Virus record (IMG/VR): IMGVR_UViG_3300024517_000071
Location: 1 to 32,000 of that record
Length of the DNA stretch: 32,000 nucleotides
Direction: 5' to 3' (one strand)
DNA from: a virus
Positions 1 through 6,572 of this stretch are shown here, piece after piece. The position numbers and the translations under genes are program-made. Each line of letters opens with the position of its first letter. The stretch's first letter is position 1. Under the pieces are notes generated by a model, which saw only the letters and a list, made by a program, of their open reading frames with translations, was not told the origin of the DNA and made no database searches.

Positions 1-47
1 ATATGAGAGACGTAGCGAGATGGCAGGAGGCAACCAATGTGCCTTGA
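1..47 (+). CDS. C-terminal end of a protein with a dockerin-like tail (partial)
   Basis: Only the last 14 codons are inside the window. The frame that begins with the codon ending in bases 1-2 reads MRDVARWQEATNVP and stops at 45-47. MRDVARWQ matches the MRDVANFQ that ends the next gene, and the two bases 'at' before it fit a GAT (Asp) codon, as in the DMRD of that gene. I infer that this is the end of a gene with the same dockerin-like Ca-binding tail. The coding evidence is short and rests on the match to its neighbour. Its last codons hold the GGAGG ribosome binding site of the next gene, and the two genes overlap by 11 nt. Confidence 0.5.
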   Translation, partial: MRDVARWQEATNVP

Positions 48-312
48 TAATCTCATAGCGTGGGCGTTGTTTCTATCGTGCATGGGTGGACCGAATGAGT
101 CTACATTTCCATCGCTTCCCGATGGGTATGTGATGTTTTGTACGGCGGATCGCATGGAACTGTACGTGCATCACGAGCACCTGATCGCACCATGCCACAT
201 AACGGCAGAGGGGGAGATCATCGGCGTGGCGTGTGTGTGTGAGCAGTGGGACATGGACAATGACGGTGACGTTGACATGCGGGACGTGGCTAACTTTCAA
301 AGGAAACAATAA
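37..312 (+). CDS. Small protein with C-terminal dockerin/EF-hand-like Ca-binding motif
   Basis: A 91-residue protein of unknown function. The N-terminus is hydrophobic (residues 5-16, ending LFLSC), so it could be exported or membrane-tethered, although no perfect lipobox is present. The end is distinctive: WDMDNDGDVDMRDVANFQ at residues 71-88. Asp72, 74, 76, 78, 80 and 83 with Gly77 give an EF-hand-type loop (positions 1, 3, 5, 6, 9 and 12), followed by the short helix typical of half a type I dockerin. Such tails are abundant on secreted planctomycete proteins; that is family knowledge, not something tested here. The ATG follows a good GGAGG site. The stop overlaps the next ATG (TAATG). Binding of calcium is inferred; the partner, if any, is unknown. 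Confidence 0.75.
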   Translation: MCLDNLIAWALFLSCMGGPNESTFPSLPDGYVMFCTADRMELYVHHEHLIAPCHITAEGEIIGVACVCEQWDMDNDGDVDMRDVANFQRKQ

Positions 313-650
313 TGCAAACGCACAATGATTCAGATTCTCTATTCATGGACCGACTAAAAGAACGAGCGACGAAGATGGCGAACGACAAGCTGTCGGAGAT
401 TACCGCCGGAAAGGATGACGAGAAAGTTCGGGACGAGTGGGAGCACGATGATATGCACGTAACCCATAGGCCGGACGACGAACAAGGAATACTCCGCATT
501 TCTATCGGTGGTGGGATTCGGGAGGCACAGTTTGACTACTGCGTTTTTCGCGGAGATCGGATTGAGTGCATGGCTATGCTCGAAAAAGCATTGGCCGCAC
601 TTCGCTACGGTGCATCAACACAACGAAGCAAGGACGAACGCAGCAACTAA
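312..650 (+). CDS. Hypothetical small phage protein
   Basis: A 112-residue protein I cannot name. The first half is charged and helical (residues 10-60, rich in Lys, Glu and Asp). The second half has a compact part, GILRISIGGG and then FDYCVFRGDRIECMAMLEKAL, that looks like a small alpha/beta fold. The ATG overlaps the upstream stop as TAATG and has AAGGAAAC upstream, which lies inside the codons of the preceding dockerin-like tail. It is translationally coupled to its neighbours in the small-gene operon. A piece of dockerin-like sequence lies just after its stop in another frame. Confidence 0.7.
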   Translation: MQTHNDSDSLFMDRLKERATKMANDKLSEITAGKDDEKVRDEWEHDDMHVTHRPDDEQGILRISIGGGIREAQFDYCVFRGDRIECMAMLEKALAALRYGASTQRSKDERSN

Positions 651-651
651 C

Positions 652-687
652 CTGCGGGACGTGGCGGCTTTTCAAGGGAGAAGGTGA
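652..687 (+). repeat. Out-of-frame remnant of the dockerin-like tail / junction module
   Basis: Just after the stop of the previous gene, in a different frame, the sequence reads LRDVAAFQGRR and stops. At DNA level it shares TGCGGGACGTGGC (13 identical bases) with the dockerin tail of the gene ending at 312, followed by a similar TTTCAA-GGA-AA stretch, and then the next start codon. It lies immediately upstream of the next gene and supplies its ribosome binding site (GGGAGAAGG). The calcium loop itself is missing. I read it as the relic of a gene end, or of a mobile junction cassette, that has kept its role in translation initiation. Confidence 0.55.
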
Positions 688-1016
688 TGAATACAGTCAC
701 GGACCGTCGGAGAAACTACAGGACGTCGCGAAAGAGATTGGACCGGGCACGCAGGTTGTGGCGATGGCTGATCGCTCCACGTCTTCTGTTTGGGGGTGAC
801 GACGCATTGATTGCGGCGGTCGCTCAGGCCAAAGAGTCCGGACTATACGCACGAAGCACATACAACCGTGACATTGCCTATGTGATTGTCCGTTCCGTGT
901 ACCGACGATACCACGACGGGTCAGGACACAACCACTGGATTCGTTGGAATCAAGGACACTTCCCACGGTTCTTCGCTAGAGAATGGGTATTTACGAAGAA
1001 GTTGCGGGCCATCTAG
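687..1016 (+). CDS. Hypothetical very basic protein
   Basis: A 109-residue protein, very rich in Arg in its first 30 residues (RRRNYRTSRKRLDRARRLWR) and aromatic near its end (WIRWNQGHFPRFFAREW). I do not recognise a family; nucleic-acid binding is possible from the charge alone. The ATG at 687 is preferred over a GTG at 684, because GGGAGAAGG sits just upstream and the ATG overlaps the end of the dockerin-like remnant. No membrane segment is clear. Confidence 0.55.
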   Translation: MNTVTDRRRNYRTSRKRLDRARRLWRWLIAPRLLFGGDDALIAAVAQAKESGLYARSTYNRDIAYVIVRSVYRRYHDGSGHNHWIRWNQGHFPRFFAREWVFTKKLRAI

Positions 1017-1034
1017 GCAAGGGAGTTTGAAGAG

Positions 1035-1148
1035 ATGATGGATGCCATACGATCGTGGCCGCCAGCAGCAGTGGGAATTGTCATTGCGATGCTCATTCCT
1101 ATTGGACTATTCACACTAGCACTACTTGAGACGTGGAGAAAACGATGA
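1035..1148 (+). CDS. Single-TM small membrane peptide
   Basis: A 37-residue reading frame starting MMDAIRSWPPAAVG, with one strongly hydrophobic segment at residues 11-31 (rich in Ile, Leu, Val and Ala) followed by a short ETWRKR tail. The layout predicts one transmembrane helix with a positive C-terminal tail in the cytoplasm. AAGGGAG lies 9-14 bases upstream. The stop overlaps the next start as ATGA, which supports it being real. The function is unknown; small phage membrane peptides include inhibitors of host functions and lysis accessories, but nothing here decides between them. Confidence 0.6.
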   Translation: MMDAIRSWPPAAVGIVIAMLIPIGLFTLALLETWRKR

Positions 1149-1432
1149 GCATGAGCGAGACGGAGTGGAATCTTGTTAAGGCTATAGCCCTCTGGAGTTT
1201 TCGCGGCGAAGGCGCGCTGGCACATGAGCGACAGCAACTACTTCAAGCCGTCGAGTCCGAGCGTGCCACCGACGTACCGGACGGGGAGAGGATGACGCCT
1301 GGAGAGGAACACAGAATGTGGGTGGAATTCAAACTCAAATACAACCTAGCAAACAAACCACTGCGGGAACAGTTCACACTGATAAGACGAATGACCGAAG
1401 CCCACCACGGCATTGGAGCGAAAGATGAGTGA
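1145..1432 (+). CDS. Hypothetical protein
   Basis: A 95-residue, mostly helical, charged protein starting MSMSETEWNLVKAIALW. The start at 1145 is chosen because ATGA overlaps the stop of the membrane peptide, and GTGGAGAAAACG supplies a GGAG site; a GTG at 1133 would add four residues. A helical pattern runs through EFKLKYNLANKPLREQFTLI. No known domain recognised. The stop overlaps the next gene by 8 nt, so the two are translationally coupled. Confidence 0.65.
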   Translation: MSMSETEWNLVKAIALWSFRGEGALAHERQQLLQAVESERATDVPDGERMTPGEEHRMWVEFKLKYNLANKPLREQFTLIRRMTEAHHGIGAKDE

Positions 1433-1637
1433 GACGACACTACATGAGCGGGAGTTGCACGCCTGTTTGCGATGGCACTACAGGAACATCGGGCATGCGC
1501 CAACCGTGGGCGAGGTGAGGGCGTGGAGGGCTAGGGCGGGGCTTACAGACCCGCAGGTGGAAGCACTTGCCAGGGAGGAAGCAGACGTGAAGCGGATGCG
1601 AGACGAGATGGACGACGAGGAAGAGTACGCCCCATGA
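1425..1637 (+). CDS. Hypothetical small acidic-tailed protein
   Basis: A 70-residue protein, MSETTLHERELHACLRWHY and onward, ending in a run of Asp and Glu (MDDEEEYAP). Residues 1-50 could form a small helical bundle: HAPTVGEVRAWRARAGLTDPQVEAL resembles a short helix-turn-helix-like arrangement, but I would not call DNA binding on this. The ATG at 1425 overlaps the previous gene by 8 nt; an in-frame start at 1413 lacks a clear ribosome site. Confidence 0.6.
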   Translation: MSETTLHERELHACLRWHYRNIGHAPTVGEVRAWRARAGLTDPQVEALAREEADVKRMRDEMDDEEEYAP

Positions 1638-1669
1638 GGCACGTTACGGGGCATTGAGAAAGGGAGAAT

Positions 1670-1951
1670 ATGAAACGGTTTAGACGAGACACGTACAGCG
1701 TTGAATGTGTTTGCACCAACTGCGGGCATACTGGAACACGCATCATCCAGAAGGGCGAACGAGTTGACAGTTGTCGCAGTTCCCACTGCGGTTCCGAGTG
1801 TCCAGAGTGTGGCTGTTGGACGTTCTTTAAGTTGATGGTACAGCCACAACGCCCGAGACTACTGAACAATAAGGTCACAACTCATGAGCAGTGGACAAAC
1901 ACCGGCAACGTCCAACCTCTAGTATGCCGCAGAGAGGACCCGGTATTGTGA
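1670..1951 (+). CDS. Small zinc-ribbon protein
   Basis: A 93-residue protein with a cysteine pattern typical of a zinc ribbon: CVCTNC at residues 13-18 and CGSECPECGC at 40-49, with another Cys at 35. The two knuckles are about 25 residues apart, as in zinc ribbons that bind nucleic acid or protein partners. The C-terminal 35 residues are low in Cys and look unstructured. A clear AAGGGAGA site lies upstream of the ATG. The stop overlaps the following ATG by one base (TGATG). Zinc binding is a firm inference from the pattern; the target is unknown. Confidence 0.75.
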   Translation: MKRFRRDTYSVECVCTNCGHTGTRIIQKGERVDSCRSSHCGSECPECGCWTFFKLMVQPQRPRLLNNKVTTHEQWTNTGNVQPLVCRREDPVL

Positions 1952-2211
1952 TGCAGATCGTAATAGTCAAATGGCTAGACGCCTTTGGATGCTCGTCCTC
2001 GTGGCGAGAACGGGACGACATTGAAAAGGCCACCCCCTCGATATGCGAATCGGTTGGTTGGTTAATTAAAGATGAAGATGACTATATCGTCCTTGTACCA
2101 CACGTAGCAAACGAAACGCTGGGCAGCACTTGGCAGGGTTGCGGCGACATGACAATTCCAAGAGCGGCAATCCAAAGAATAAACCCCCTAACCCCCGCGC
2201 GGAGCGAGTGA
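1951..2211 (+). CDS. Conserved-type phage hypothetical protein
   Basis: An 86-residue protein starting MQIVIVKWLDAFGCSSSW. Its layout (opening strand with WLDA, then an Ile-Glu segment, then SVGWLIKDEDDYIVLVPHVANE, then a Met-x-IPR-x-AI segment) is one I associate with small hypothetical proteins carried by many phages and mobile elements. The family has no assigned role that I know of. It is probably a small beta-rich fold. The ATG at 1951 overlaps the TGA of the zinc-ribbon gene by one base, which fixes the start; an upstream in-frame ATG at 1891 would overlap that gene by 61 bases. It is the last clear gene before the convergent late operon. Confidence 0.7.
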   Translation: MQIVIVKWLDAFGCSSSWRERDDIEKATPSICESVGWLIKDEDDYIVLVPHVANETLGSTWQGCGDMTIPRAAIQRINPLTPARSE

Positions 2212-2244
2212 TGAACGAAGCGAGAGAGGTTGAGGCGGCATGAA

Positions 2245-2508
2245 CTACTGCGGCAGCTTCCTGATCGCCTTCAGTGCGTCGGTTACATCCTTGAACCCTG
2301 CCTTCTGGGCCTTAGCTATTTCTTTAACGTCATCGATCAGGTTTCCCATCCGCTCATCCATAGCACTCTGCCACATCTGAAGCGCCTTCAATTCCTTAGC
2401 TTGGGATTCCTGTCGACCCCAGCCGAGTGAGAAGAGTCCGATGAACGCGGTCACCGCAAGAATGAACACTTTCCAATTCACGTAACCGTTGGATGGGTGT
2501 TTGACCAT
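2245..2508 (-). CDS. One-TM small protein, holin or lysis-accessory candidate
   Basis: An 87-residue protein with a single hydrophobic segment near the N-terminus (residues 12-30, VNWKVFILAVTAFIGLFSLG) and then a charged helix to the end (QAKELKALQMW through ALKAIRKLP). This is the shape of an N-in, C-out one-TM protein with a coiled coil outside the membrane. It is the last gene of the late operon, where phages often keep holins and spanins, and no other lysis gene is visible. AAGGA lies 6-10 nt upstream of the ATG. Holin is an inference from topology and place; a structural or superinfection role is also possible. Confidence 0.7.
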   Translation of the reverse strand: MVKHPSNGYVNWKVFILAVTAFIGLFSLGWGRQESQAKELKALQMWQSAMDERMGNLIDDVKEIAKAQKAGFKDVTDALKAIRKLPQ

Positions 2509-2525
2509 ATTGGTTCCTTATCTCA

Positions 2526-3521
2526 TTACACCTTAACCGCATTCACGCCCCAGATTTCCCCTTGCGTCGTAACGCCTTCGACCGCACCGTACTGCGATTT
2601 CATGTTCCTACTGATCGAGAACGCCCCCCCGGATTCAGGCCGATGGATAGCCTTGGTGCTGCTCTGTGTCGAAACGCTACTGAGTTCAACACCGGTATCA
2701 ATATCGACAATTCGAACGTGCAACTCTCCAGCCGTAGCCCGCATGGTTACTTCGATCTGTCGCGACAGATCATCAAATTGAGTGCGATACGGACCGAAGT
2801 CCGTCCAGTCGATAATGACGACCGGCTTAACGGCATCGCCCGATGGAAGGTGGTATGTCGGCCCCTTGTCGAACAGAGGCTGCTCCGTGGGACGATACCA
2901 CATCATAAACGTGACGAACTCAGTGGGCTCGAGAACGCCTATCCAAAAACCCTCTTGCACTAAGGGCGGCAAACCATCTGGTGGTTGATTAGGCTCAGGG
3001 ATCCAATCAAGATTCTGCGGAGTGAACAGCGTGCGCTCAAGGATACCGATCCATACCGGCCCGACATTGATGGGCTCTTTGTCGAAGAGGGGCTGTTCCG
3101 TAGGACGGAACCACTTGTCCATGGTGACATCTTCAAGGACAAAAAGACTTTCCTTGAGAACGCCAACCCATAGACCCACCTGGACGGGAGGCACCTTCCC
3201 GTCAGGTGGAAGATTGGTTTGCTGTAGCCAATCGAGGTTCTGTTCGGTGAACAGCGTCGGCTCTAGGATACCTATCCACAAGCCCTCTTGGACGAGAGGT
3301 GGCTTTGCGAAGAGGGGTTGTTCCGTGAGGCGGAGCCAGTCAAGATTCTGCTCAACGAACAGAGTGGGCTCTAGGACGCCTATCCACAGTCCTTCCTGAA
3401 CCAAGGGCTCAGGGCCGGCGGGGGGACGATGGGTTTCTACGAGCCAATCTAGATTCTGCGCAACGACAAGCGAAGGCTCGAGCGGTTCAACAAGAGATTG
3501 ATATTGCCATCGGTAAGACAC
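2526..3521 (-). CDS. 36-residue tandem-repeat virion protein (probable tail appendage)
   Basis: A 331-residue protein with a GTG start (AGGTG just upstream; it follows the sulfotransferase stop). Residues 14-232 hold repeats in which the motif L-E-P-T-L-F recurs at residues 14, 50, 86, 122, 161 and 197, so the spacing is 36, 36, 36, 39 and 36. Each unit has LWIGVLEPTLF and then either QNLDW or a W-F/Y-RPTEQPLFDK ending, and the two endings partly alternate. The last 100 residues (from VKPVVIIDWTDFGPYRTQF) form a non-repeated, probably beta-rich domain. I know no named family. Its late-operon place beside appendage genes suggests a tail or surface protein. Confidence 0.8.
   Translation of the reverse strand: MSYRWQYQSLVEPLEPSLVVAQNLDWLVETHRPPAGPEPLVQEGLWIGVLEPTLFVEQNLDWLRLTEQPLFAKPPLVQEGLWIGILEPTLFTEQNLDWLQQTNLPPDGKVPPVQVGLWVGVLKESLFVLEDVTMDKWFRPTEQPLFDKEPINVGPVWIGILERTLFTPQNLDWIPEPNQPPDGLPPLVQEGFWIGVLEPTEFVTFMMWYRPTEQPLFDKGPTYHLPSGDAVKPVVIIDWTDFGPYRTQFDDLSRQIEVTMRATAGELHVRIVDIDTGVELSSVSTQSSTKAIHRPESGGAFSISRNMKSQYGAVEGVTTQGEIWGVNAVKV
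2826..3482 (-). repeat. Protein-level tandem repeats, unit 36-39 codons
   Basis: Six copies, the first degenerate, inside the repeat protein. The anchor LEPTLF and the preceding LWIG-V/I segment are strongly kept, while the copies differ enough at DNA level that recent slippage is unlikely. Copies 1-2 have ends of the type NLDWL and copies 3 and 5 have RPTEQPLFDK, which suggests a two-type ancestral unit. Confidence 0.8.
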
Positions 3522-3522
3522 A

Positions 3523-4014
3523 TTACACCTGGGTCACGTTTTTGTGAGGCTCCGTTCGAATCTTTTGTCGAATGTGGTCGCTCAGGGTGTAGCCTGTGTC
3601 CAGGAGGACATGAATCAGATCGTCGGCAATCGTCTCCGTGTGAAGCATGTATTCCGGCGACTTCTTCAGGTAATAGTTCCATACGGGATCGAGATTACCA
3701 ATGTGCTCTTTGATGAAGTCTTCCTCGGAGCCTTTCTCGCCTTCACAGAGGGAGTCCAGTACGGGAATGTGGAAATTGGTTGACCATGTCTTGTAGATGG
3801 ACCGTAGCCAAGACTCTTCCTCTCGGATGAGCATGACGTACCGGATCCCCTTGGGAACTTCGAGCCATTGGAGGTCGGTCTCGTCGGGGACCATGTGACG
3901 ATTGGAAAATGGATTGATAAGATCCACCTCCAGGATCTTCTTCATTATGAAGACAATCCAACTGCTCCCCGTCTTGGGCGGCATCAAAAACCCTATTCCG
4001 GGCGCAATATGCAC
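3523..4014 (-). CDS. Sulfotransferase-like protein (PAPS-dependent family)
   Basis: A 163-residue protein with the hallmarks of the sulfotransferase fold. PPKTGSSW at residues 12-19 is the 5'-phosphosulfate-binding loop (family PKTGTTW). YVMLIREEESWLRSIY at 59-74 is the 3'-phosphate-binding segment, with Arg64 and Ser68/Ser72. EYMLHTETIADDLIHVLLDTGY at 121-142 matches the late helix region. His40 could be the catalytic base. The expected reaction is transfer of a sulfo group from PAPS to a sugar, lipid or protein; the acceptor is unknown. It is short for the family, perhaps a minimal form. It starts at GTG 4014 behind TAGGAG. It sits inside the tail appendage end of the late operon, so a role on the virion or host surface is possible. 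Confidence 0.75.
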   Translation of the reverse strand: MHIAPGIGFLMPPKTGSSWIVFIMKKILEVDLINPFSNRHMVPDETDLQWLEVPKGIRYVMLIREEESWLRSIYKTWSTNFHIPVLDSLCEGEKGSEEDFIKEHIGNLDPVWNYYLKKSPEYMLHTETIADDLIHVLLDTGYTLSDHIRQKIRTEPHKNVTQV

Positions 4015-4024
4015 AACGACGCTC

Positions 4025-4300
4025 CTATGGGATGATGATCACACCCTTCTCGGCATCATCAATTTGCTGCTCGTAAGGACGACAATGCCTCACGCACGCT
4101 GGAGCACCACACGTATGGCCGTTGCACTTCGAACAGTAGCTCCGCATCTTGCCCGAGCCAGGCTTGACTTCCCAGTGTCTTCCGCAGTGAACACACTGTT
4201 GCGTATCGTGTTCGACCATGGACCCGAGGAAGTCCGTAAGGAACGTGGCGCCCGCAGGCTTCGAAACCGTGTGCTCTCCTGTATGGATTCCAACGGCCAT
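4025..4300 (-). CDS. Small zinc-finger protein of the late operon
   Basis: A 91-residue protein with paired cysteines: CVHC (36-39), CSKC (56-59), C64, C69 and C73 with nearby His. The first half, MVEHDTQQCVHCGRHWEV, then PGSGKMRSYCSKCNGHTCG, looks like a small zinc-binding virion-associated protein found beside structural genes in various phages; the family is not functionally assigned as far as I know. The ATG at 4300 follows GGGAG. The stop is 10 bases before the sulfotransferase start and holds its ribosome site. Confidence 0.7.
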   Translation of the reverse strand: MAVGIHTGEHTVSKPAGATFLTDFLGSMVEHDTQQCVHCGRHWEVKPGSGKMRSYCSKCNGHTCGAPACVRHCRPYEQQIDDAEKGVIIIP

Positions 4301-4303
4301 GAT

Positions 4304-4753
4304 CTACTCCCACCAGAGCATCGTGCATTCTGTGCCCGGAGTTCCCGTGCTGTTCTCAGAGTTCACCATGAGCCCGTCACCCGCCGCAGCCGGGGACATA
4401 AGCTCACTTCCTGGTGCCGCCACCCAACGGAAGGTCGCTCTTTGGTTCACGCTGAAGAGAAGCAAAATGGCTCCCGTAGTGGGCTTGGTGGTAAAGGTTC
4501 CTTTGATCGCATCTCCTACAGCACCAACCGACAAAGGATCAAGGGGAGTTTCATTAGCCAGCCCCGTTCCGCCTACTCCAACATCCGTAGTCGTTTGAAC
4601 GCTGTACCGAGTTGCCTGATCGGACGGCGTGTCATCACTAGAGATGACCAAGTCATAAAGATGGATCCGAATCGCCGCCGATCCGGTAAGATTAACAATG
4701 GGGAGATCCACCCCGGCCGCAACTGAATCTGCTGTGCACGTAAACCTAGCCAT
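4304..4753 (-). CDS. Putative virion structural protein
   Basis: A 149-residue beta-rich protein, MARFTCTADSVAAGVDLPIVNL and onward, low in Lys, with many Thr, Ser and Gly. The pattern (NLTGSAAIRIHLYDLVISSD, then GAILLLFSVNQRATFRWVAAPGSELM, then a short WWE end) resembles small capsid or tail decoration proteins. AAGGAG lies upstream of the ATG. It directly precedes the zinc-finger gene and its stop abuts that gene's ribosome site. No catalytic motif. Confidence 0.7.
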   Translation of the reverse strand: MARFTCTADSVAAGVDLPIVNLTGSAAIRIHLYDLVISSDDTPSDQATRYSVQTTTDVGVGGTGLANETPLDPLSVGAVGDAIKGTFTTKPTTGAILLLFSVNQRATFRWVAAPGSELMSPAAAGDGLMVNSENSTGTPGTECTMLWWE

Positions 4754-4765
4754 AACATTACTCCT

Positions 4766-5587
4766 TTAGTAACTGACTACTTCCGGTCTCATAACGACCG
4801 GATCTGGAATTTTAATCCACGCTGAATGATCAATTGACGGATCGAGAACAGGCCGAGCCTTTACCCTGTGCTCAAAAGCCAACCGCCTGTTCCGTTTTGC
4901 AATGAGCGAGATCGGATGATCCGCCCGTACCGTACCTGTTGGCGTAGCATGGTTGTCATGCCCGCTATGGTCACGCTGGACTTCGGTATCTCCACCGAAC
5001 AAACCGTACTCGCTACAGATGATGTTGCCCTTGGTTCGATGCACGCCGTATTGCCACTGCCGCCAGATTTCCTTGATTGACAGGACGCGGGTCCACATCG
5101 CAAGATCGTGGAATGAACATCCGGCCGCGGTAGTTAGAATCACATACGAACCGGGGTACACTTCCATGTCGACTGAGGAAGGTTGATTTCCACCACCGGT
5201 TGTTGCTGCCCCGGTCATCTTAGTAAGCGTGTTGTCCCCTTCGTGAGCCCACCAGCCTTCCATTTCGTCAGCACGACCACGTTGGAACGTAATCACTAAG
5301 AAGGTCAAGCCCAACCCCTCAAGAAACTCCGCCTCTTGCAACTCAGAACGCAACGGCGACCCATCCGTGTTTGTCCTGAAAAACCAAGTTGTACCGAACG
5401 CAAACGCCGACAGGTAGTCGGTATCACCTGCCTGATTCGACACCGACAACAGCCGAGAAAAAGCATCCGTCGTAGCGGTAACCGTCACGTTGCCACACCA
5501 CGTATACTGCGGTCCCAACCGTGCAATCGAATCCGATGCCGGGTGGACGATGCGATCTCCCGAACTGTCAGTGATCACTAAGGACAT
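4766..5587 (-). CDS. LamG/concanavalin-like tail or surface protein
   Basis: A 273-residue protein whose first 180 residues look like a concanavalin A/LamG jelly roll. Alternating strands run from residue 28 (YTWCGNVTVTATT) and end with the classic closing helix and strand, SFHDLAMWTRVLSIKEIWRQW (about 158-178), the counterpart of the 'dv-iynRaLs--Ei' ending of LamG domains. These domains usually bind carbohydrates. The C-terminal 85 residues are extended and basic (LIAKRNRRLAFEHRVKARPV) and may anchor the protein in the virion. The TAATG overlap with the upstream gene fixes the start. Receptor or host-glycan binding is inferred. Confidence 0.75.
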   Translation of the reverse strand: MSLVITDSSGDRIVHPASDSIARLGPQYTWCGNVTVTATTDAFSRLLSVSNQAGDTDYLSAFAFGTTWFFRTNTDGSPLRSELQEAEFLEGLGLTFLVITFQRGRADEMEGWWAHEGDNTLTKMTGAATTGGGNQPSSVDMEVYPGSYVILTTAAGCSFHDLAMWTRVLSIKEIWRQWQYGVHRTKGNIICSEYGLFGGDTEVQRDHSGHDNHATPTGTVRADHPISLIAKRNRRLAFEHRVKARPVLDPSIDHSAWIKIPDPVVMRPEVVSY

Positions 5588-6150
5588 TATTGAATCTCGT
5601 CAACGATTGGGTTGAACACTACATGATGCTCTACCGCATCAGCCGTTAGCGTTTGGGCACTATTGTTCACAACAATCAAAATGCCATAACGTTCAGGCGG
5701 CATGAATACGCCAACGTGTCCCACTTGCACCGTGCTGGCTGTGTTCTCGACGACCAGGCTTCCAATCTGTATGCACACGGCCAAGAGTTCCGCGAGCGTT
5801 CCCACGCCGGAGGGAGCGGCACCATCGACACCGTCAATCTGCCCAGGATTACCATTGGCCGCAGTACCATCTGGAGATGGAGCAAGATAGAAGTCGATGG
5901 TGTTTCCAGCCGTCATAGCCGTAGTTGATTCAATAGCAGCCATGCACGAATATCGTGCCGCTCTTGTGGCACCAAAATCAAACTTAGCTGATTCTTGGCC
6001 CGACGCATTGGCCAGACTCGTCAAATCAATCTGAACATCCGTAGCACCCGCCTGTTCCAAGGAAGTCTTCGCCGCACCACCCACAAAATCGGTCCCATGA
6101 TCGGCGAAGCTAAGTTGCGTTCCGGTTTTAATTAGAACTTCATTTGGCAT
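5587..6150 (-). CDS. Putative virion structural protein
   Basis: A 187-residue beta-rich protein, MPNEVLIKTGTQLSFADHG and onward. Features: SAKFDFGATRAARYSCMAAIE, AGNTIDFYLAPSPDGTAANG, and a C-terminal pair of strands HVGVFMPPERYGILIVVNNSAQTL. This looks like a jelly-roll or Ig-like small structural protein, found in phage late operons next to appendage genes. Both ends overlap neighbours by one base in TAATG. No enzymatic signature. Confidence 0.75.
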   Translation of the reverse strand: MPNEVLIKTGTQLSFADHGTDFVGGAAKTSLEQAGATDVQIDLTSLANASGQESAKFDFGATRAARYSCMAAIESTTAMTAGNTIDFYLAPSPDGTAANGNPGQIDGVDGAAPSGVGTLAELLAVCIQIGSLVVENTASTVQVGHVGVFMPPERYGILIVVNNSAQTLTADAVEHHVVFNPIVDEIQ

Positions 6151-6563
6151 TAGAGAGCCCTCGCTTGTTGTACATGCCCAACCTTGACCACGCCTAAACC
6201 AATCTCTTCCGCACGGCTCACCGTACGCACGACCGCCGCACCGATGTTAGCACTGGTAGTTGACCCACCACCGAAGATGCTAGTCAGTACTGCCCTTGCC
6301 CGTGAACCGGGTGACAGAGTAACGGCTGGTGCCACAGATAGAACACGGTCCACGTCAGCCTTGTTACCGGCAGACAAAGCATCGAACTCTGTTGTGTCGA
6401 TCAACCCGTACAACACTTGAGAAGTCAATTCGTCAACAGGTAATGTTCGCCCAGTGTCGGTTCGGTTCATCGCGGTGGCAACTTCTTCGTCGGTCATGCC
6501 GGAGTAACCGATCGTAAGTGGGTCGGTGTCCAGTTCTGTTTTGAGATCGTCTATTTGTCCCAT
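6150..6563 (-). CDS. Conserved phage late-operon protein
   Basis: A 137-residue protein starting MGQIDDLKTELDTDPLTIGY, followed by SGMTDEEVATAMN. This N-terminal pattern is one I know from proteins encoded next to tail appendage or tail completion genes in many tailed phages; I am not aware of an assigned function. The middle has LSAGNKADVDRVLSVAP, a helical domain, and the end is a Ser/Gly/Ala-rich stretch. AGGAGAT precedes the ATG at 6563. Confidence 0.75.
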   Translation of the reverse strand: MGQIDDLKTELDTDPLTIGYSGMTDEEVATAMNRTDTGRTLPVDELTSQVLYGLIDTTEFDALSAGNKADVDRVLSVAPAVTLSPGSRARAVLTSIFGGGSTTSANIGAAVVRTVSRAEEIGLGVVKVGHVQQARAL

Positions 6564-6572
6564 CGGTATCTC

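Noticed and set aside
37-90. Lipoprotein signal in the dockerin-tailed protein
   Set aside because: LFLSC does not meet the usual lipobox at -3 and -2, and the start lacks Lys/Arg.
2211-2243. 10-residue frame MNEAREVEAA with ATG overlapping the previous stop
   Set aside because: Too short to support as a gene; it may be chance at the convergent end.
2205-2260. Bidirectional terminator between the convergent units
   Set aside because: I found no good stem with a T-run on either strand in the short junction.
3902-4726. Plus-strand open frame (274 codons) across the sulfotransferase and zinc-finger genes
   Set aside because: Antisense to three well-supported genes, with an Arg/Ser-rich meaningless translation.
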